Assembly (NCBI GenBank): GCA_014549065.1
Contig: JACDOX010000024.1
Span: 4,375,298-4,439,297, forward strand
Length of the DNA stretch: 64,000 bases
Direction: 5' to 3'
From: Cardinalis cardinalis
Lineage: Eukaryota > Chordata > Aves > Passeriformes > Cardinalidae
The notes below the pieces were generated by a model. It ran no database searches and had not been told where the DNA came from. It saw only the letters and a list, made by a program, of their open reading frames with translations. Below are positions 26,536 to 41,000 of this stretch, in pieces. How positions within the stretch are numbered: position 1 is the stretch's first letter; every line of letters starts with the position of its first letter. The position numbers were made by a program, and so were the translations under genes.

Positions 26536-26599
26536 CAAATAAAATCTGATCCTACTGAGCCTCCTTTCAAAAAGGCTCAGTAGGGTCAGATTTTATTTG
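26536..26599. repeat. Near-perfect 27-bp inverted repeat (hairpin) with 10-nt loop
   Basis: The left arm 26536-26562 pairs with the right arm 26573-26599. I checked all 27 positions by hand: 26 are Watson-Crick pairs and one (26550 with 26585) is a T/G wobble. The loop is 26563-26572. Pairing stops abruptly at the outer end (26535 T against 26600 T). The inner part of the stem, CCTACTGAGCCT, is not simple AT repeat, so this is not just low complexity. The host gene transcribes the plus strand, so the intron RNA could fold into a 64-nt hairpin. Possible origins are a short inverted duplication by template switching, a MITE relic or a microRNA-like precursor. I recognise no known microRNA seed. 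Confidence 0.85.
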
Positions 26600-29500
26600 T
26601 GCTCTGCTTTATGAAATATATTTCATTGTTTTCAGTGGGTGTTTTTAAAAATTTGTCAAATTGGTTTATATCTCAGTTTGTTTCATTTCTGCCCCAAGAG
26701 ACTTCCACTTTTGTGAGTGTCTCAAGTTAGGGATTTTAAAGAAATTACTTTCAGCAATTGAACTATAAATAAAATAGTGAAAATTTCCTTCAGACAAACT
26801 CTGGTAAAAGTTTTTATACCATAAAAAGCAAGCAAACAAAAAGCCGAAAATTGTTAGAAAAACCTAAACTGAAGAATTTCATAAGAAAAAAGGCAAATAA
26901 ACAGAGAATGAAATAACAGTGAATGTCAGAATTGTTTTTGCTAACAAATAAATATCTTGACTTCTACTGACAGACTATTTTGATAGTGGAAAAGAATAAA
27001 GATATAATGAGATGGACTCACATGCTGCACAATCAACAGGAGAGCCCTTAATAGCTTGTTTATTTTCCAAGGATGCACACTCCAGCGTTCCCAAGTGTAA
27101 GCCATCACATTTGACAGATTTGAGAACGACCAGAGGCCTGAACCAGCCGCTTGCCATGTTCAACTCTACCAAATGCTTTTAATAGCAGAATAACAGCAAA
27201 AAAAGTGGGGGCTGAGTGCCTTGTCAGTCTTGGGAGGCTCCTAGGCTTTGCAGTGCTGCAGACAGCCTGACTCATAGCCATATTTTAATAAGAGGAGGAA
27301 GGAGTAAATTTAAAATTTTTTCAGAGAAAAACTTGAATAAGTCAATGAAAATCCAATGGAGTCGCAAGAAGTAATTCTGTGATGTTTTCCGTAATTATCT
27401 GGAACAACCAGATTCTCTTTGCTTATGTGGGAGGACCTGCCAAGAGCTGGACAAGTCTGCAGCCATGGACAAGTCTGTTTGCAGACGCCTGGAGCTGGCT
27501 TCCAGCTTGAACTTTGATTTGGCACTCCCGTTTTCACTCGTCACCAGCATTAATTACAGTGACATTTTGGCTTGATGCCTAGATTTCTGTAGAATGAATC
27601 CGAGGCCAAAAGCAAGTGTGTGCTTCAGCCAGTGCATGTATCAGGTGCCTCAGCAGGGAAAGAGAAGTGATACCAAGGGAGGGGAAGGCCACACACAGAG
27701 CTTCAGTGCTGAGCACAGAGTACCCTATGGCCACTTGGCTTTTGAAAGGTATTCATGTATTGTCTCCAACATCCAGTTTTCATATTGCTATTAAAAATGA
27801 ACCTTTAACCCACTTAACTATCACACTTAAAACAATCATCTGTATTTAAGTGTCTAGCAATCAGAATATTAGAATGATGTTACATGAATATGACATGAAT
27901 TTCACATGGGTTTCCCTTTGATGCAGTGGCAGTGTTAGAGGTGCCAATTGAAAATCAGAGATTTGAATGAAGGATAAGAGAGCAACCATCTTTATTAAGG
28001 CAGTGAATTAGCAAAAAGTGAAGGTCAGAGGTCCTCTGACTGTTCTCTCTGGTGCTCTCTTCCTTTGGAAAAAGCCGCAAAAAATAGCAAGGCAAGTGAT
28101 GAATGGCCTCTGTGATACTGCTACCCGTTTGCCTTTGCATCAACTGAAGCAATATAGTCAAGAGGAGTCAAGTTGTGTTTTTTGCAGGATTTTCTTCTAC
28201 TCCACTGCAAAAGAAAATGGTAGTCAGAATTCATTTTTCTAGAAATTTAATACTAAAATAAATGTAGCTTTTCCCATAGTTGGTCCTGTCTGTTACATTT
28301 TAGCACAATACTCCTAATAGTTACCCAGTATAAAATAAGTACCCCATTACTCAAATTGTAGTTGTTCGAAACCCTTTTAGGATGTTTTGTGTTTTGTATT
28401 TATGACAGTAATTCTGTATCTTTCCTTAAAAATTGACTTTTGGGGGGATTACATATGGAAATGAGGACTTATAAGGAAGAAAGCTAGATGTTGTAAGTAC
28501 TGATTACTTGTAGAAGAGCTATCATATCAGTAGTGGTACTTATTGTATGTGCTGGGGATTTTAAAAGGTAAGTTNACAGTAGAGGTTTTTATGCCTGCCA
28601 TAACCTGTTCTCACTACTGCAATACCCTCTGCCCTTTAATTTCTGGTGCTTCTGATAGTTTTATGTGGTNTGTCAGAGAGCAAAAATTACCTGAATTTTA
28701 GGTTAAATGGGAGAAAACAGGGCAATTTCAGGTGAAAAGTAAGTAAACAAAGTACTTGACTAATGTGAAGACAACTTACTTTCTCTGCTGGAATTGCACA
28801 GGAGGGTTTTTGCTGCAGGCCCTGTGCTGCTGTCTGTAGTGCCCTTTGTCTGGCTGTATGTGCTTAGGCTAGAGACGATGCAGCAATTCAATTCTCCAAA
28901 CTCCACTCCCTGCTAATGTCTAGAGCTCTGACCTTTGTAGGTGACATTCCCCCTTTTTTTCATGCAGGATTTGAGCTTGGTGTCCCTCTCTACTGTAATC
29001 CATCATATTTCCACAATCTCTTGCTGTCTGGTCTTTTGTTGCCTTTCTTGCATCCTAATTCTTTCTGCAACATTGCAGATGAGAATTTTAATTCTCAGTT
29101 CTCCTAGCTGGTGGTAAAGAGGATTCTAATCCTTTCTGTTCTCTTTCCAGCAGGACTATAGGCTTCATGCCTATCCTTTATGGTTTGTTTTTTGGTTTGT
29201 TAGTTTTTTTGGTTTGTTTTTTTTTTCCATGTAGAGAAACTGAACTGAAAGAACAGTGAGCATGCATTCTTTCTTTTTCTTTTCTTGATGATTTTAGATC
29301 CACTTCCCCACTTTCACAGCTTGCCTGGGGTTGGGGTCTTTTGGGTGTAATAATAAATACTGAACTTAGTCATTATATTACTGAAGTTAATTAAAAATTC
29401 ACACAACTGACAGGATAGCTTGTACTTAAAATGTCTTGCTTACAAGCCCAATGGAGTCATCATCATTTTGGAGGACATTTAGACTGGCTCTGAGATGAGG

Positions 29501-31965
29501 TGTCCAATGCAGCAAAGTGAGTTGCCTGGAGAGATCCTGCCTCTGGTGCCCAGCAGGATGCAGTGGGACTAACAGAGCCTTGAGAGACAGTAAAGATCTA
29601 TCAAGTGCCAAAATCCCCTCCCCTGCTGTCTCTCTCTGCTGCTCCCATTCCTCAAGCACGTGCGCATGGCCTTGGAGGGCTGGGGAGGACCAACCAGAGG
29701 ACTTTTGTCTCTGTTATTCACTTCTTTGGGCCTATCACAAAATTCTTTTTCTGCCCCTTGGTGTTGACCTCAATGCCCTTCCCAATCTTCCAGATTCCAT
29801 TAAAAACAGCCAGAACTGAATTCCTTAAATTTTTGATAGATTTTGATATGTTAGGTGAGTAAACCCACTCAGACAGTTATTCACGTGTCTACAGGGAGAT
29901 CAGGCATGATTTTTCTGCTGCTGAAAATGTTCACAGGCAGAAATGTGTCCCCTTTTTAAGACCTGCCATTCACACCACACCTACGAGCTGTGTCAAAAGC
30001 GTCTTGAATCCATGAGCACCATTATTCTCTTTCAGTCAATCTGCAGTAATAGTAATTTCAGTACTTTCATCCCGGGAAAGGGAGAACTCATGGTGAGATA
30101 CATTAGTGCAGTCACCTTTCCAGCTGATAGGAGTTCTTGTAATGTGCTGTTTCTCTGAAATTCGAACTAAAAATAGCCAAGGGAATTATTCTGTTATCCA
30201 GAAGAAGGACTGCAACTTTCTGAAGGGTTTGGGTTCATTTTTTGAAGAAAATTGTTTACAAAACAGAAGGTAGCAATGCCTCCAAGAAGTATCTGTCACT
30301 GTACCAGGAAGAATACCAAAATGTTTAGTATGCATAAATATTGGTTATTGTTTTTTGGTTGTGTATCTTTAGAGCTTTGATCAAAATATATTTCTTTTTA
30401 AAGGAATTTTTCATATTTTGGCTCTGGTTTTGCATTCAATTTTGAGTTGTTGTTTTTTTTTTTTAGTTTGTTAAAAGAGAAATTCAAATATGTTATCCTT
30501 TATTATTTTATTATATATACTTTTTTCATATGACTAGTATATGTTATAATATTTCATTGAAGATGCTTAAATTTACTAAAAGGTAGTTTTATTAAATGTT
30601 AAATCATTTCCACAATGATTTGAAATACCAAATGAAGTACGTTGAACCATCTGAAAGCTAAGATACAAAAAGAACATTTGTAGTGTCCTATTACACCTGT
30701 TTCCTCAGTGCAAGAAAATTATGTCTGATTGCAGTATGACTAAGTATAGATTGACTGAAATCTAAAAATTAATTCCTAAACTAGTCTGGTTTTTGAGAAA
30801 ATAATTATTTTTTTTAATTTTGCAAGAAGTTTGATTTTCTGTTTAAAAATAGTGTACTGTCAACTATATGTACTCTCAACTATGTTTTATTTGAAAATTN
30901 CCACCTATTTTTATATCCCCACAGCTCCATGATGGTTTACTTTTTCATAGCCCAGAAACCTAAGCAGTTTATCTGGCCTATAACTTACTCCCAAACCCCT
31001 GCCTTCTCCAGACTCTTAAAAATTGGATNAGGATTAGGTTGAAACCTCAAGTAACAGTTCCATAAGTGAGCTCCTACCCTCATTGGCAAAATGATAAACA
31101 CATGGCAGAGAGGCTTTTTAAGAGATTAAGAGACCATGGATTGGGTACCACTGGCATATGGAATAAGAAAGATGTGTGAAAATGTCTGATGATAGAATAA
31201 ATGACAGCTGTGATCTCTGAGCACAATTAAATTACTATCACTGTCAATGACTGCTGTTAACAACCACGTGAAAAGCAGTCATGTAACATAAGGTGCAAAC
31301 TAATAGCATTTAGATTTACTGCAAAAACCTGGCACAGTTCAGGATTAAAGATAACACTAAACCCTTCAACCACAATTTATCTTATAACTAAGCAGTGTCA
31401 ATAATATGAATTCCAAGATAGCCCTTTAATGCAGAGCAAAAAAATTTTGAACATTTGAGATACTGAAAAAATACCAAATAAGTGCTTGGATGGCTAAACC
31501 TCTGTAAATAAGTCAGTTTCTGAAATCTGTGTTTTCTGAACTCAGGACCCTGGCCTTTGTGGGTGAAAAGACTAGAGGGTCTTGAAAATCTCCAAATCTC
31601 AAACCTGAATAAAAATATTCNGTGAACCTATTTATTAAGAAGATACACCTGAACTGTGTTAAGCTTTTGGTTTTGCTAATTTATAAGCAGTCTGATTTTA
31701 TGTATAGAATCATGAATGTCTGATACATTTAATTCATATTGCACATTTCCTCTCAGAAATACGTCGGCTTTGCCTCTGTCTTCATGTGGCTGTGTATTCG
31801 CTTGGGAATTAAGAAATATAATTTTTTGACCTTTATGTTTTTTGCAAATTTTTGTCAAAATCAGCCAGTAGTTCTGTCCAGGCAGCAATGATGAGCAAGA
31901 CCCTGAAGGTCAGATGCACAGGGAGCTTGACCACTGAAGCCTTTAGTCTTTACTGATGCTGAAAA

Positions 31966-32029
31966 TCAGGTCATGCAGATGCAGGTTTCTGCTGAAGCAG
32001 AATGACCTGATGCGTAATGACCTGGGTCA
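31966..32029. promoter_or_regulatory. Cluster of four AGGTCA-type half-sites (candidate nuclear-receptor element)
   Basis: Within 64 bp there are AGGTCA at 31968-31973, its reverse complement TGACCT at 32003-32008 and again at 32018-32023, and GGGTCA at 32024-32029. The last two abut with no spacer as an everted pair. An inner inverted repeat (TTCTGCT at 31987-31993 with AGCAGAA at 31996-32002) and an outer one (31966-31973 with 32003-32010) coincide with the first two sites. AGGTCA is the half-site of RAR/RXR, thyroid-hormone and related nuclear receptors. Function is inference only; a single sequence cannot show binding. Confidence 0.3.
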
Positions 32030-35000
32030 TCACTCAGCAAAATTTGGGAAAGAAGCAAGAGATATGAGGTACAATCCTGGCAAAAAGAAACCAAGAAAAG
32101 AAGGACCCTTTTGTTCTGCTTAACTTGCCCTTTGCCAGACAGGTTGTTGTCATGATGCTGACTGAAAGCAAGTAATCCTATTAGGCTTCAGGAAATAGGC
32201 TTACCTTGTTATCTGAAAATATTTGAGTGGATCAAGCTCTCAAAGAGGTTCAAGGGGGAAGTTTACTATTAAGTTCTTCAGGCCTTGAACTAGCACCTTT
32301 TCCCATAGTCACAACTTATTGCTAAGCTCAACAGACCAGCACCTTCTCTTGAGACCTGCAGGGAGAAAATATTTTTCATGAGACTGTGTGAGGAAGCCCA
32401 TTGCCGCCCTAGACTGAACTCACTTTGCACTTTCAGAGGCCCTGTTTTTCCAGCAGTTCTCGTGTGTTCAGGGATGCATCGTACAGCTGGAATGCTCTGC
32501 TTGGATGGCAGTGCAAGGCTGCCAACTCTGGGACCATGTTATGGTAAGGTTATTAGGGAGTGCTGCAATGAGGTAACAGGGATAGGAGGAGTCCAACTCT
32601 ATGTTGTTGCTGCCTACACTTGTAAAGGATGATTTTAAAAATCCCAGTGAAATTACAAATGAAATATAAAAATTCTTGTTTAGTCTCTGTCTGCCACATC
32701 TTCCTATTCTAAGGAAAAGATAGTGTGGGATAACAAATAGTTGTTACAAGCCAAAACCACTCCAAATTTTGCTGTACTGCAGCAGCAAAGCTGTATGAAA
32801 CTGCTGGATTTAAGACTTGCTACATCATGGAGATTTATAGGATGAGTATCATGACCAGAATGAAGACAGATTTACTTATCATTCTGCTAACAGAGTTATG
32901 TACGCTGTTTATTTCAGATTGAGTTTAGTCAGGTACAGACTGGAAAAATAAATCCCTGCTTCTGCTCATAAGCAAAAACAAGACAGGTGGTTCTAGGAAC
33001 AAAGATGCTTAAGCATGAAAGACTGTACACAGCAGTGGAGGTTAGCAGTAAATCAGGACTTTGACATTGGGCAAATAATTACTTGGAATAGTTCTCCTCT
33101 GAACAATTATCAGGAGGATCTGTTTGGTTTCTTAGTATGCTGTAGAGCCAAGATTGAGTAAAGAGGTTTGATATTTCAATGCCTCCCTCTCATCTAAAGC
33201 AGTTGACTGCCAGTTTGCAAAGGTGAATGGCAAATTCTGCTTATCTCATGGTGTTTAAGGGGCTGATTTTGGTATGATGGTTCTTTGACTATAAATGCAG
33301 ATACCATGAGACACCTTGTGTTGGGGCATTTCATTTATCTTTTCAATTTTGAGGATGGGAATTGGCCATATACAAAGTGAAGAATGAGATTTTTACTTCA
33401 TAAAGTGATGAGGTAATAAGAAGTAATAGGGCTTTAGTTTGCTTTTCGACTTCTGAAGACCTGCATGGGCAGTTTGTTTTTTGTTTATTTATGCTCATTC
33501 AACTAATGTTAATTAACTTGTCTGAATCTACATTTGAAAAATGTAAACATCTCTTTTATCCAGTGTGTAAAAAACTTAACAAACAGCAGCAGGAAGATAA
33601 TTCCATCAAAGGATTTTCTCTCTTTGTTTGTTATGATGTTGTCAACAGCTCTTGATGGAATTACTTTCTTACATCTTGCTTCAGCCCATATATTACTATT
33701 TTCCAAAGATTTTTCAAACTATAATTAAAAATGGATGCTTTTTATGTGACTCATGTCAAAAAAATAAAACAACTCTGTACATTCCAGAAATAAAATATCT
33801 TCCTAGATGGATATTTATTGTTTTATTCACTTGCCTAAATTTCATTTTAAAAAATTCCTTCTTCTGGTTGTTTATAAGTTCTGTTAGGAATTTAGAGCTA
33901 GGTAATGACTTTCTGCTGTCCCTATCATGTCAGATTAAGTGTTGTATTCAGAAATAAGTGAAAACCAGAAGGAGTTCTGGCAAAGACTTATTCAGATCCT
34001 GTGGTGTGGATATGCAGGTTTTGCAGGGTATGTATAATTATCTTAAGGAATGTAAATCTTCCACTAGTTCATTTTTTTTCCCTGCTGGGTCTAAAAACCA
34101 CATTATTTCTTAAGGTACTTATGAAATGCTTGGGAGAATATGGAAATTAACTGACCTTGCAAAAATGCATTTTTCTTTAATTGTTCTCATGGGCTAGCTG
34201 TATTTCCTGTAGCAGGATATAATTTTCTAATTGGATCTTCTTAAAAAATAAATTTGTAACCTGAATAAAAAATCCTTGCAAAGTGATGCTGCATTAAAGC
34301 AGATGCTTAAATGCATTCCTATTCTTTTTAAATCCAAAAAATTTTCCTTCAAATAGGCTGAGTGCATCCATTTTCAAATGTACCTGGGATGATTTTCTGC
34401 CTTAAAGACCTCAGAGTAATTTAGGATTAAGGCTTCAGCAGTCGCCTTGTTTCGGTATGGCAGGTGATGCATTACACTTGCTGAGGAAAAAGCAGTGAAG
34501 TATGAGTCCATCTGGCTATATTTTCATTTAGCTATGAGCACAGAATAGCTATAGGGAAATTTATGGCTCCTGCAAGTTTGTAGTTTGATTCAGGGCCTGG
34601 GCTTTGGCTCTCACAGTCTGTGGAATGAAGGAAAGTATTGATTTTACAAACTCTGTGCCCTCTTGAATCTGTCTGTGAAGGGTCAGTGTAGCTGTTTCAT
34701 GAATAATGAGCAGCTGAGATCACAGTGGAAGATTTAAAAAGGATTAATTCACGTTGAATTGAACTTTGAAGGAGAAATTTTGCCAGCTGATATATTGGCA
34801 TGTTAGTGAGGAGTTGCTTTAAGTAAAACTGTCCAATTATTTTCTTATCTCTTCCTCTTAATGAGCTAAGATGACATTTCTGTTCTCAAAAGTCAATTAT
34901 GGAAGTAGCTATAAAATCTTTATATTCAGCTGAATCGTGCCTTACTCTCCTGAAACATGACCTGAAATATGGTGTCCGAGAAGAGTTCATGGCAGCAGCC

Positions 35001-38000
35001 CAGAATGCAGGCTAATATTTGCTTCTCTGGTGTGCTGTAGAGAAGTAATGACCACCTGCATGGAGTGTATTGTGTAGGCTGATTTTTGTATTTTGTTCCC
35101 TGTTTTATGGATTTTATGTGTGTAGAAGGAGCTTAAACACTATCTTCCACTTGCAGGGCTTAACTTGTGTGAGTAAAGTAAAGGTGTACTAAGTTCAAAC
35201 TTTCTACTGTGGGCATATAGTTTAAATCCTTTACTATGCTGTTACCTCTCCAGTCCTTCCTGCTTACCCTTTGGATGTACCTGCCTTTGACTGTTGACTA
35301 CTTACGGGATTAAATGCAGAGCTTTTATTTTCTAACACACATTTCATGTAGATGCCTCGCACATCACTGACACCAAATATCTCACACCACCCTAGCTGTT
35401 CACCTCAAAGGAACCTAAATCTAGAAATTTTGTATTTTTAGAAAACTGTAATTTAAATAGGTATCCAGGGTAACTGAGGATGTCCAGGTCCTATCCTCTG
35501 TAGTAGACTACTGTAGTAGCATCTTATTTGGCAAACATGGAGGTGTGCTATTCTAATCAAAGAAATTCCTGGTGTTTCCCATACATCCACTGTTCCTATG
35601 AAAATTGTGTAGTGGTATCCAGTAGCTCTAAGAAAGGGGCAGGGAGACCTGCATCCTCTATGGATTTATTGACATAAAACAATGAGCTGTGTGCAGGCAG
35701 AGAAAGGGGTTACACCTTACTGTTCATCACTGATCTGCTCTTAGTATGTATTTGTAGATCCTCAAACATTCAGAAGTCAAGTTTTAGTTTAGCTCTTAAT
35801 GTTCCTTGTGTCATGATCGCGGTTGTCTATTTGTCCTCTAAGACCATTCCTCCCAGCAGGAGAAATACGCTTGGGCTCCACCCTGCATGTGCCTGCCATG
35901 GCAATGGGGGATTTATAAGTGTTTAAATGGGCTTCACAGTTTGAAAGCCCAAAGTTNCTATAAAAAGCAAGTAAAGGTTGTTTTGCTAAATGTGTTCAGA
36001 TTCTTTGAATCACAAACCCATACAAAAGTCTCTGGGGGTATGTGAGTTCCCTTGGCATTAGCAAGAATGTGACTAAGGGTTTCTCATTCCTAATCAAGTA
36101 TGTGTGTCTACTGCTGTGGTCTAAAGCTCTTCATGTGCACTACAAAACATANGACAAATACAGTGGTACTTTTCATTCAGCTACAAGCCTTCCCAGAGAG
36201 AACAGTTATTCTGATTAAATGAATTCTTTAAGAGGAAAGATTTTGGTTTTGTTTTCTAGAGCTGTATGCTTGAAAGCTGTAGCTCCTGCTTCTGCTTACA
36301 AAAATGGGTAATGAACCAAAGAAAACAATGCGAGCAACTTGTAAAATTGNGCAAGGACTGGGTACATTGAAGGAACCATAATTTTCTGGCATTCATGATA
36401 GCACATTGATTGGAGTCTTGCTGTGTCTGATGATTTTCTTGTGAAAAGCTTCTTTATTTGCGTACTGAGGCACTTTGGCTAGAGGTGGTCTCAGAAATGA
36501 ATGAAATGTGCCAATATTCAAACAAATTCCAGGCACTGACCCAGCTTAACCATGTGATGAACTTCAATAAACTGNCAAGTTTAAGGGCTTGTCGGAAAAT
36601 GCTGAAAGTAGAAACAGGAAGGGTGGGATGGAACAATGACCATGTCTAAGTGCTCTGTCATGTCTTGTCTGCAACAAGACTGCTTTGATTTTCTGAAACA
36701 AGTACTTTGAAAGGAGAATATTTTAGGTATCCATAGAACTAATGCAGATTTTTGATACCACTTCCTCTCATCACATACCTTCATAATTCATTGCTCTCCT
36801 AATCCAGTGCATTTTTACTTTCAGGCGTCATGCAAAAATCTAGAAAAATGTGTTGCGTATTGTCTGCAGGTCCTCATTATGTAGGCAACAGTCAAATTGC
36901 ATCTTTGCCCTAAAGCTCTATTGTTTGCCTGCCTGATGTATGAAATAACGTCTTATTTTGTATAGAATATTCCTCATTTGGTTCGTATACTTCAGTGTGT
37001 GAACTCAAAAAGAAAAAACCCAGATACTTGTGGAAAGCAAATGAAAAAGTTTCATGAGCACAGCTGAGTGCAATTTATCTTTCCATTTGAGGATACTTGT
37101 TGGGATGTGTTTGAAATCTTTGTTCAGCTCTACATCCTGACGTTAAGCACCGTGTTTTGCCTTCAGACACCTTGATATTTCCAGAACATTGTGTGGTAGG
37201 GAGGTCAATGAGGGGATTATTATGAGGAGATCTTATCAGTAGTAGCACACACTAATGAAAATGAGACAAAGAGTGATAGTGGAGACTAACCAACTGTGTA
37301 GTTAGCAAGTTGTGGATTTCTCAACTTCATGGAGTATTTGATATGGTCAAGGAGTTGAAATGTTGCTTGAAGCATTTGGAGCAATTTGTGAAGAACTGGA
37401 ATGTGTGCAATATTCATAGCCACCTTTGCCAATTAGTGACAATGTCTTGCGTCAAAACAGGCAAGAATTGTTCTGATTTGAAAGGTGCAAGCTAGAATTA
37501 GGGGATGAGCTTTAGCTAGTGTAAAATTATCTCATTAGCATAACTAATACATGAAATGAAAACATAGATCTAAGCAGAAAGCGTACCAGTAAAGTTACTG
37601 CAAAGAGTCTGAGCAAAGTCAGAGGGCATGAAGTATTTTTTTGGATGAAAGCTGTAACACAGTGGCCATCATTTTAACCATGTGTGTATTTGTCTCTGGT
37701 TTACAGATGAAAACCTGAGTTATAACAATAGTCAGGCTGAAAAAGAGGTGCTGGGTTTTGACATGCAATTTGAGTTGATAGCAACCTAAATTGTGATGTA
37801 TCTCTGCAGCAAAATGTTGGTTCAAAGCACATATTTCCATGCATTGCATCTTTGTAAGTCAACTGTGAGCCACTAAAGTAAATTAGAAGATCTCTATTGG
37901 TGTCTGATTTATTTTTAAATATTGGATAAAGCAGTCACCTTGCAGATTTCAGGGAGTCTGGTACACCAAGGGCTTCAATCATGCTTCATATAGTCCCTTC

Positions 38001-41000
38001 TGTTAGAGAACTTTCAGTTTCTTTGAATGCAGACAGAAGGCATCTTTCCTTAATGCAAAATTCAGATTCATCCCTAAAGCAGGCTTCTTACAAGCATTAA
38101 ATTAATTAATCATTTCTAGAGAAAAAAATATGTGATTGTGTTATCCAACACTGTGGTGTTATATGCATTCACAATGAGAGCAGTGACTGCTGGGCTGTTT
38201 GCTTGTTCTCTGTTTGCTGATTTGAACCCAGACAAAGCAGAATGAGATGAGCTACTGAAAACAAAAATCTGTCAGGTACATGCAAGAAGTATGATTTTTC
38301 AAGCTTTTGAAGACACTTCAGAATTATCCAGATTTAAGATTTCTCTTAGAAATAACCAAATTCATATTCTTAATGAGAAGATTATATCTTGTTGACTATC
38401 TTCCTGGATATCAGAGCTCTTCTCAAGATCCTCTTGGGATCCAGGGGTTTATAAAAAAAAAAATTCCAGAACTTGTCAAAACAATGCACTTTTCTCTTAG
38501 CTTCAGTCTCCCAGATAGGTGAACACCATTTGCTGACATTTTCTTTTAAAGAAATCAGCCTGAGTCTGACACCAAGAAAAACTAAGCAAATTCTGTCAAT
38601 ATTATAAGTAGTTAAAATGTGGTTTTTAATAGCAAAGTGGTGTAATGCATTAATGAGCAGCAGTGCTAACCTGACCTGTTATAGACTTTGTAGAATGTGT
38701 GAAAAATAGAAAAATAAATTAAAAAATAACATAAAAAATGAAAGATGAATCTCAGCCAGCATATTAAGGTATAAATAAATATTGTTTTGATGAATGGTAG
38801 GAGGAACAAGAACTAAAATTAGAGTTTGTTGCAGACTCTCACAAATGGGTTTTCAGTCTCAAAGGGATGCACAATAATTTTATCAGATNTTTTTTGTCAT
38901 GAGTTTACTAGTTTAAAAGATACGTTAATATGAATCATCAAGAATTTTCTTCCAAATTATAAACAAGGCATTTTCATTATCAAAAACTTTATCTTGTCTG
39001 ATAGCAGCTCTACTATCTAGATTTGGGNAAAGAGGTATATAAAAGTAGAAACAGTAAATACTGAAATACAAAAATTTAGCTGCATGAGCAAGTTAAAACA
39101 ACTCTGNATAATACATTGAAATATGTAAAAACAACAATTTTCATTGCCAAGAGGGTATCTGATATGGTCTGTTCTGTTGGAGTTTTTGGTTTTTGCCATG
39201 TCTTTTCAAAAGGCTGGTATAAAACATTGTGTCAAGTAGGCATCAGTTTCTGTAACAGTCCTTAGAATATGCCAGAAAGAAAGCAGGTTTCAATATTCCT
39301 GTTTTTTGTAGGTGTACTGAATATTGNCAGAAACTTTGGTGTATGAAAGCCTCCAAATTTTTAAAACATCTCAAGCACCTATCATAAGAGAAAACAAAAA
39401 ATCCATGCAAATACAGTGATGACTCTGAAAGGTCAGTAGTAGAGGTTTTAGAATGATCTTCTATACAACTTACAAGATGACCCTGAGTGTTCCCTGAACC
39501 CACTAATAATCCACTGGTGTGGATTATCACATGGTGTGATGAGTGTAAAACAGAACACGATCACAGTAATATTTGCCTGAATACTTCGGCTGGAGAGGAC
39601 ATAGTTATATTTTGTGAATCAGCTGAACTATTCCAGAATTTAGAAAATGTAAATTCTCCTGCAGAGAAAAAGGNGCACAAAATGAGGTATGAAAAATTGA
39701 AATAGAGTATAGTAACAAAGGCACATGGGGAAAGAGGATAAAATTTTATCCCCAAGGTCTTAGGTAGNCTCAAAAAATGAACGGTCAAGTATTAATTGAC
39801 ATGAATGTCATAAGTTAAAAGCTNGTGTTCCTTCTGGAAGTATCTAATATATATCCTTTTGGATTTGGTTTATGATTTTTTTTCTCTTTTTTAAGGAGCA
39901 CCTTTTAATGAAGTAATACTACCTTTTCTGCAACTTAATCACATTTATATTACTTATGTTTTTATCCATCCTTAAGGTTCTCAGTCTTAACACTGTTCTA
40001 AAGGTAAATTCCCATGTGGTACACAGTGCTTAATTAATGGCTTTTTATCATCNGTGAAATTATGCATCACATTAGACAGTGAAAAACACAGAAGGCCTAG
40101 ATGACTAGTGCTTCAGAGATGGTTCTTAGATGAATGTGGACAGCCTATTATGTATGACATTATAATTTCATTATTAAATCATTCATGTGTTTATCACCTG
40201 GAAATGTAGCAGAAGACATATTTATTTGTAGTCCTTGTACTCAGTGGTGGAAAGTGCAACACTGTAATACACTCTTGCCCTCTGAAATATGTTTATCTTG
40301 TCACTGAGCTGGCTTACTAATGTGATTTTCTACCTTTGGCAAAAGAAAGGTAATGCTTGCTGTAGTTGCTATGATACAAGACTAGTGCACTGAACTTTCC
40401 AATGCATCAGCACACATTTTGTTCCATGCAGTTCCCTGTCACAGCTGCTGTCTCCCAAAACTCCAAATTTAAAATAAGTACTCACAGATATTTTGCTTGT
40501 TTGCTCTAAATGACTAGTGTCAATAGCACTGAGCTTTAATTTGACTACGGGATTGAATTACATATTGTTTTCTAAAATTTGTAACAGGCTACAGGAAAAC
40601 AAGGATAAAATGCACTTTCTTGTGTTTGGGACTTTATCAACAGGTGTAAACACCTAGCTTTGTCTTGCTAGAAGTTACATATCTAGAAGAGGCTTGATCA
40701 ACCCTCTCCTCTCTGAGAGGAAAAGACAAAAAGAGGCACCTTCAGTGGACAGTTTATCCCACAAGCCTAAGACATTTTAAGCAAGCCTGCTTTTAATACT
40801 GGTTAGAGAGGACAGCTAGGTAACTTACATGAAATGAGATANCTAACTTTTCTATACCTAAAATTATAGGAGATTAATCACTTTAAATGGGATAAGGTGA
40901 AGTTTTTTTTCAAACTTTTGGCCTGTGAATAATCCAAAACCAGATGAACAAATGGAGATGTCGCAAAATACTGGCAGTATANTGCTGTATATGGCAATAA

